Source: Aureimonas sp. AU20 (GTDB lineage Bacteria > Pseudomonadota > Alphaproteobacteria > Rhizobiales > Rhizobiaceae). From it: 64,000 nt of DNA. Both the position numbers and the translations under genes were made by a program. The stretch is taken from NCBI RefSeq assembly GCF_001442755.1, contig NZ_CP006369.1:124001-188000 (forward strand). Direction: 5' to 3'. The notes under the pieces were generated by a model, which did no database searches, was not told the origin of the DNA, and worked only from the letters and a program-made list of their open reading frames with translations. This document shows positions 59,645 to 64,000 of the stretch, in pieces (the stretch's first letter is position 1; each line of letters starts with the position of its first letter).

Positions 59645-59682
59645 TGTGCTGCATTGCACCTTTGACGAAATTCGCCTAATGG

Positions 59683-60327
59683 ATGTGCATTCCGATGCTC
59701 TCAACGGCGGCTTCCATGGATTTCGACATAACCGCGTCGCGTTCTCCGCAACCGGCCTGGTCGGCGCCGCAGGAGCCGATCGACGTCGGGGGCCGCATCG
59801 CGCAGCTTCGGGCCGATCATGGATGGACGCTGCAGCAGGCGGCCCGCCAGACCGGCGTCGCCTTTTCGACCCTGTCCAAGATCGAGCGCCACGAGCTTTC
59901 GCCCACCGTGACGACGCTGACGAAAATCGCGCATGGAATGGGCCTGACGCTGAGCCAGCTTCTGGAGTCGCCGCGTCCGCCCATGGGAATGGCCCGGCGC
60001 AGTCTCTCGCGGGCGAGCGAGACCAAGAGCACGGCGACGGGCGCCTGCGACAATGCCGTGCTCTGCAGCGATCTCAAGAACCGGCGCATGACGCCGATCC
60101 GCACGCGGGTCCGCGCGCGGGACCTGTCGGCCTACGAGGAATGGGCGCGCTACGACGCCGAGATTTTCCTGACCGTCCTCAAGGGGACGCTCATCCTCCA
60201 CAGCCAGAATTACGAGCCGACAAGACTGGAGACGGGCGACTCCATCTATTACGAAGCCTCGACCGGCCATCTCTGGACATCGGAAGGCGACGAAGACGCC
60301 ATCGTCCTCTGGGTCTATGCGGAATAG
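59683..60327 (+). CDS. XRE helix-turn-helix plus cupin regulator
   Basis: The 214-residue protein has an XRE/HTH_3 domain at about residues 35-95 (IAQLRADHGWTLQQAARQTGVAFSTLSKIERHELSPTVTTLTKIAHGMGLTLSQLLE). A C-terminal cupin barrel follows at about 125-214 (YEEWARYDAEIFLTVLKGTLILHSQNYEPTRLETGDSIYYEASTGHLWTSEGDEDAIVLWVY). PuuR-like regulators of this design bind a small catabolite in the cupin and control degradative operons. The ATG at 59683 fits a promoter 39 bases upstream; a later ATG at 59716 also fits the domain. It faces the DapA-Pot-HyuBA operon and is its probable regulator. Confidence 0.91.
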   Translation: MCIPMLSTAASMDFDITASRSPQPAWSAPQEPIDVGGRIAQLRADHGWTLQQAARQTGVAFSTLSKIERHELSPTVTTLTKIAHGMGLTLSQLLESPRPPMGMARRSLSRASETKSTATGACDNAVLCSDLKNRRMTPIRTRVRARDLSAYEEWARYDAEIFLTVLKGTLILHSQNYEPTRLETGDSIYYEASTGHLWTSEGDEDAIVLWVYAE

Positions 60328-60407
60328 GATCGGCGAGCAGCGACGCTCCGGCCGTGCGCTAAGAAGCTCCCCGACCAGCCAACCCTACGGGATCTTGTCA
60401 GGTGCTC

Positions 60408-61337
60408 TCAGAGCTTGGACGTAAGTTCGGGCACAAGCGTGAAGATATCGCCGACGAGGCCATAGTCGGCGACTTGGAAGATCGGCGCGTCCTCGTCCTT
60501 GTTGATGGCGACGATGACCTTCGAGTCCTTCATGCCCGCCAGATGCTGGATGGCGCCCGAGATGCCCGCCGCGACATACAGATCCGGCGCCACGACCTTG
60601 CCGGTCTGCCCCACCTGCCAGTCGTTCGGCGCGTAGCCCGCGTCCACCGCCGCCCGGCTGGCGCCCACCGCCGCGCCCAGCTTGTCGGCCAAAGGCAGCA
60701 TCACCTCCTCGAACTTCTCTCGGCTCCCCAGCGCCCGCCCGCCCGACACCACGATCTTGGCGCCCGACAGCTCCGGCCGCTCGGAATGGGCGACCTCCTG
60801 TCCGACAAAGCGCGACACGGCCGGGTCGGCGGCGGCCGACACGCTCTCCACCGGCGCGGACCCGCCCTCGCCGGCGGCCGCGAAGGCGCTGGTGCGAACG
60901 GTCAGGAGCTTGATCGCGTCCCGCGAGCGCACGGTCTCGATCGCGTTGCCGGCATAGATCGGGCGCTCGAACGTGTCCGCGCCGTGCACGGCGATGACGT
61001 CCGACACCTGCATGACGTCGAGAAGCGCGGCCGCGCGCGGCAGGACGTTCTTGCCCGACGCCGTGGCGGGGGCGACGATCGCGCCATAGCCGGGGGCGAG
61101 CGCAACCAGCAGCGCGGCCAGCGGCTCGGCCAGGGCATGGCCATAGAGTGGGGCGTCGGCGAGCAGCACCTTGGCGACGCCTGAGAGCTGGGCGGCGGCG
61201 TCCGCCACCGGCGCGCAACCCTCGCCGGCGACGAGAAGATGCACCTCGCCGCCCAGCTGCAGCGCGGCGGTCAGCGCCTTGGCGGTTTCGCCGGACAGAT
61301 GCGCGTTGTCGTGTTCGGCGATCAAAAGCGTGGTCAT
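60408..61337 (-). CDS. etfA: Electron-transfer flavoprotein alpha subunit
   Basis: The 309-residue protein is a complete EtfA. The N-terminal domain runs [25 protein letters not shown]. The FAD-binding C-terminal domain includes [110 protein letters not shown]. It accepts electrons from acyl-CoA and related dehydrogenases and passes them to ETF-ubiquinone oxidoreductase. It follows etfB by 60 bases. No acyl-CoA dehydrogenase is encoded in the window; the neighbouring ALDH7-type gene points to lysine catabolism, where glutaryl-CoA dehydrogenase uses ETF. Confidence 0.96.
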   Translation of the reverse strand: MTTLLIAEHDNAHLSGETAKALTAALQLGGEVHLLVAGEGCAPVADAAAQLSGVAKVLLADAPLYGHALAEPLAALLVALAPGYGAIVAPATASGKNVLPRAAALLDVMQVSDVIAVHGADTFERPIYAGNAIETVRSRDAIKLLTVRTSAFAAAGEGGSAPVESVSAAADPAVSRFVGQEVAHSERPELSGAKIVVSGGRALGSREKFEEVMLPLADKLGAAVGASRAAVDAGYAPNDWQVGQTGKVVAPDLYVAAGISGAIQHLAGMKDSKVIVAINKDEDAPIFQVADYGLVGDIFTLVPELTSKL

Positions 61338-61397
61338 GGAAGGAACCTCGAAAACAGATGGAAGCAGGATCGGGCGGCCCGGCTCAGACGAGACTCG

Positions 61398-62144
61398 TCA
61401 AACCAGCCCGGCGCCCTTCAGCGCCGAGACCAGCTCGTCCACCGAGCCGAGCTTGACGCCGGCCTGCCGGCCCTTGGGCTCGGCCGTCTTCAAGACCTCC
61501 AATCGGGGGCTGGTGTCGACGCCGTAATCGGCGGCGGTCTTCTCCTCCAGCGGCTTCTTCTTGGCCTTCATGATGTTGGGCAGCGAGGCATAGCGCGGCT
61601 CGTTGAGGCGCAGATCCGTGGTGACGATCGCCGGCAGCTGGAGGCCCACCGTCTGCAGGCCGCCATCCACCTCGCGCGTGACGCTGGCCGCGCCGGCCTC
61701 GATCTCGAGCCTGGAGGCGAAGGTGCCCTGGCTCCAACCGAGAAGGCCCGCCAGCATCTGGCCGGTCTGGTTGCAGTCGTCGTCGATCGCCTGCTTGCCG
61801 AGGATCACCAGATCGGGCGCTTCCGCCGCCACCACGCCCTTCAGGATCTTGGCCACGGCCAAGGGCTCGACGGGCCCTTCGGCCTTCACCAAGATGCCGC
61901 GATCGGCGCCCATGGCGAGCGCGGTGCGGATCGTGTCCGCCGCCTGCGCCGAGCCGACCGAGACCGCCACGATCTCGGCCGCGCCGCCCTTTTCCTTCAG
62001 CCGAACCGCCTCTTCCACCGCGATCTCGTCGAACGGGTTCATCGACATCTTCACATTGGCCAGCTCGACACCCGAACCGTCCGACTTCACCCGGATCTTC
62101 ACGTTGTAGTCGACCACACGCTTCACGCAGACCAGAATCTTCAT
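61398..62144 (-). CDS. etfB: Electron-transfer flavoprotein beta subunit
   Basis: The 248-residue EtfB begins [27 protein letters not shown]. It contains [30 protein letters not shown], the nucleotide loop [26 protein letters not shown], and the recognition region [23 protein letters not shown]. It binds AMP and, with EtfA, FAD. The ATG at 62144 overlaps the stop of the aminotransferase gene (ATGA), so these three genes are one operon. The longer upstream frame is a shadow of the aminotransferase gene. Confidence 0.96.
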   Translation of the reverse strand: MKILVCVKRVVDYNVKIRVKSDGSGVELANVKMSMNPFDEIAVEEAVRLKEKGGAAEIVAVSVGSAQAADTIRTALAMGADRGILVKAEGPVEPLAVAKILKGVVAAEAPDLVILGKQAIDDDCNQTGQMLAGLLGWSQGTFASRLEIEAGAASVTREVDGGLQTVGLQLPAIVTTDLRLNEPRYASLPNIMKAKKKPLEEKTAADYGVDTSPRLEVLKTAEPKGRQAGVKLGSVDELVSALKGAGLV

Positions 62145-63376
62145 GCGGTGTGTCCTTCCGTCAGCAGCGAACAGGCTTGAGCGATGCGATCGAGGGCTTG
62201 GCGCAACTCCTCGTGCGACGTCGCATAGGAAATGCGGAAGTAGCCGGACAGGCCGAAAGCCGCGCCCGGCACGACCGCGGCATCGACCGCGTCGAGCAGA
62301 TAGGCGCAGAATTCGCGGTCCGTGCGCAGCGTGCGTCCGTCCGGCGCGCGGCGTCCGAGCAGGCCCTCGCAACTGGCGAACGTGTAGAACGCGCCTTCGG
62401 GCTTCCGGCAGGACAGGCCCGGAATGGCGTTCAGCGCATCGACCACGAGGTTGCGGCGGGCAGCGAAACTCTCGCGGCGCGCGGCGAGAAAGTCCTGCGG
62501 CCCGTCCAGCGCCGCGATGGAGGCGGCCTGCGTCACGGAGGAGGGGCAGGAGGTCGACTGGCTCTGAACCACGGCCATGCCGGCGATCAGCTCGGCCGGG
62601 CCGCCGGCATAGCCGAGGCGCCAGCCCGTCATCGCATAGGCCTTGGACACGCCGTTGACGGTCAGGCTGCGGGTCTTCAGCGAGGGATCGAGAGCCACGG
62701 GCGTCACGAAGCGAAAGCCGTCGTAGACGATGTGCTCGTACATGTCGTCCACCATCAGCCAGACATGCGGATGGCGGTGCAGCACCTCGATCAGCGGACG
62801 ATAGTGCTCCTCGCCATAGGCGCTTCCGGTCGGGTTCGACGGCGAGTTGACGAGGAGCCAGCGCGTCTTGGGCGTGATCGCGGCCTCCAACGCCTCGGGC
62901 GTCAGGCGAAAGCCCGTTTCGGCACCGCAGGGAACGGCGACGGGCACGCCGCCGGCGATCCGCACGATGTCGAAATAGCTGGTCCAGCAGGGCGTCGGGA
63001 TGACGACCTCGTCGCCCTCGTTGAGGCTCGCCATCATGGCGTTGTAGAGGATCTGCTTGGCGCCGGCCGCCGCCGTCACCTCGTTCTGGGCGAAGTCCAG
63101 TTCGTTCTCGCGGCGGAACTTGTCGCGGATGGCCCGCTTCATTTCGGGCGATCCGTCGAGCGCGGTGTATTTGGTCTCGCCGCGCCGGATGGCGGCGATC
63201 GCCGCCTCCTTGATGTGATCGGGCGTGTCGAAATCGGGCTCGCCCGCGCCCAGAATGACGACCGGACGCCCCTCGCGCTTGCGGGCCGCCGCATGGGCGG
63301 TGATCTGAAGGATTTCCGAAACGCCGAGTTCCTCGATCCGCCGCGCCGGGCGGAAGCTTGGCCCTGTCCCGTTCAT
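62141..63376 (-). CDS. Class I aminotransferase (aspartate-type)
   Basis: The 411-residue PLP enzyme belongs to the Ib aspartate-aminotransferase-like group. [21 protein letters not shown] opens it, [16 protein letters not shown] and [12 protein letters not shown] follow, [12 protein letters not shown] provides the Asp/Tyr pair that contacts the cofactor, and [19 protein letters not shown] has the Schiff-base Lys. [12 protein letters not shown] is the C-terminal Arg that binds the substrate carboxylate. Substrate specificity is not readable. In this position, between an ALDH7-type gene and etfBA, transamination of 2-aminoadipate to 2-oxoadipate is plausible. It is translationally coupled to etfB and lies eight bases after the ALDH7 stop. 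Confidence 0.93.
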   Translation of the reverse strand: MNGTGPSFRPARRIEELGVSEILQITAHAAARKREGRPVVILGAGEPDFDTPDHIKEAAIAAIRRGETKYTALDGSPEMKRAIRDKFRRENELDFAQNEVTAAAGAKQILYNAMMASLNEGDEVVIPTPCWTSYFDIVRIAGGVPVAVPCGAETGFRLTPEALEAAITPKTRWLLVNSPSNPTGSAYGEEHYRPLIEVLHRHPHVWLMVDDMYEHIVYDGFRFVTPVALDPSLKTRSLTVNGVSKAYAMTGWRLGYAGGPAELIAGMAVVQSQSTSCPSSVTQAASIAALDGPQDFLAARRESFAARRNLVVDALNAIPGLSCRKPEGAFYTFASCEGLLGRRAPDGRTLRTDREFCAYLLDAVDAAVVPGAAFGLSGYFRISYATSHEELRQALDRIAQACSLLTEGHTA

Positions 63377-63384
63377 GACGCGCC

Positions 63385-64000
63385 TCAGATCTCGAACACC
63401 ACGCCCTGCGCCAGCGGCAGCGCGCGGGAGTAGTTGATCGTGTTCGTGGCGCGGCGCATATAGGCCCTCCAGGCGTCGGAGCCGCTTTCGCGCCCGCCCC
63501 CGGTTTCCTTTTCGCCGCCGAAGGCTCCGCCGATCTCGGCGCCCGAGGTGCCGATATTGACGTTCGAGATGCCGCAGTCCGACCCCGAGGCGGACAGGAA
63601 CATCTCCGCCTCGCGAAGGTCCAGCGTGAAGATCGAGGAGGACAGGCCCGCGCCGACCGCGTTGTGCTTCTCGATCATGTCGGCGAAGTCGCCGTAGCGC
63701 ATGACGTAGAGGATCGGGGCGAAGGTCTCTTCCAAGACGGGGCCGGTCTGATCGAGCATCTCGACCAGCGCGGGCCTGACATAGAACGCACTGTCCGGCC
63801 CGGCCTCCGCCACCCGTTCGCCGCCATGGACGACGCCGCCCGCCGCGCGCGCCGCTGTCAGAGCCCCGTTCATGGCCTCGAAGGCCGCCCGATCCACCAG
63901 CGGGCCGACCAGGGCCTGGGTGGTCAGAGGGTTGCCGATGGAAACGGACCCGTAGACCTTTCGAAGGCGAGGCACGAACGCGTCGTAGACGCTCTCATGC
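63385..64000 (-). CDS. ALDH7-type aldehyde dehydrogenase (5' end outside window)
   Basis: Only the C-terminal 204 residues are inside the window; the frame stays open to base 64000. [25 protein letters not shown] starts it, the region around [15 protein letters not shown] is normal, and the C-terminus [46 protein letters not shown] is the diagnostic ALDH7/antiquitin ending. ALDH7 enzymes (AmaB in pseudomonads) oxidise 2-aminoadipate 6-semialdehyde (in equilibrium with piperideine-6-carboxylate) to 2-aminoadipate with NAD. The nucleophilic Cys and NAD loop lie outside the window. It is upstream of and in the same direction as the aminotransferase, consistent with lysine catabolism. Confidence 0.92.
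   Translation of the reverse strand, partial: HESVYDAFVPRLRKVYGSVSIGNPLTTQALVGPLVDRAAFEAMNGALTAARAAGGVVHGGERVAEAGPDSAFYVRPALVEMLDQTGPVLEETFAPILYVMRYGDFADMIEKHNAVGAGLSSSIFTLDLREAEMFLSASGSDCGISNVNIGTSGAEIGGAFGGEKETGGGRESGSDAWRAYMRRATNTINYSRALPLAQGVVFEI

Overview
The window is a GC-rich, densely packed chromosomal segment that looks like an alphaproteobacterium, probably a Hyphomicrobiales relative (Rhizobiaceae/Aurantimonadaceae-like). The grounds are codon usage, many ATGA-type stop/start overlaps, the abundance of ABC importers with dedicated LysR/IclR/TetR regulators, and YbfB-type MFS and M81/HyuAB catabolic genes. The genus cannot be fixed from sequence alone. No tRNA, rRNA, CRISPR array, prophage or intact transposase was seen.

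Layout. 1-5.0 kb: short-chain reductases and an epimerase, an HxlR regulator and a GAF-PAS-GGDEF diguanylate cyclase. 5.1-12.2 kb: a translationally coupled operon joining an M81 (MlrC-like) metallopeptidase, a ribose-type ABC importer and a class-A beta-lactamase-fold hydrolase, with a divergent LysR gene. 12.3-18.5 kb: small unlinked genes (GNAT, glutaminase-fold protein, cupin, LysE and EamA exporters, LysR, TetR), a tiny cysteine-rich membrane ORF and a decayed nucleotidyltransferase. 18.5-23.0 kb: a cobalamin riboswitch followed by nrdAB. NrdB has Phe at the radical-tyrosine position and matches the chlamydial class Ic pattern, and NrdA has two N-terminal ATP-cones. 23.0-32.6 kb: accessory genes, including a lower-GC islet of two unknown proteins, a TetR/P450 pair with twin palindromic operators, a TetR/MFS pair, hydrolases, and DUF427 and DUF393 genes.

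32.8-60.3 kb is a block of catabolic import loci. (a) IclR, Fbp-type ABC importer, CoA-transferase, CitE-like lyase, 2-hydroxyacid dehydrogenase and RraA-like aldolase form one operon. (b) A second IclR gene diverges from an acyl-CoA ligase and an enoyl-CoA hydratase, which are separated by a MITE-like element. (c) A polar amino-acid-type ABC importer is followed by an FMN L-2-hydroxyacid oxidase and an FAD D-2-hydroxyacid dehydrogenase. (d) A DapA-family lyase, Pot-type ABC importer and both hydantoinase/oxoprolinase subunits form an operon opposite an XRE-cupin regulator.

60.4-64 kb: electron-transfer flavoprotein genes, an aspartate-type aminotransferase and the 3' end of an ALDH7 (aminoadipate-semialdehyde dehydrogenase type) gene, which together suggest lysine/aminoadipate catabolism. 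The overall picture is a metabolically versatile scavenger. The strongest individual signals are the riboswitch-controlled class Ic ribonucleotide reductase and the unusual importer-plus-enzyme operons, whose substrates are unknown.
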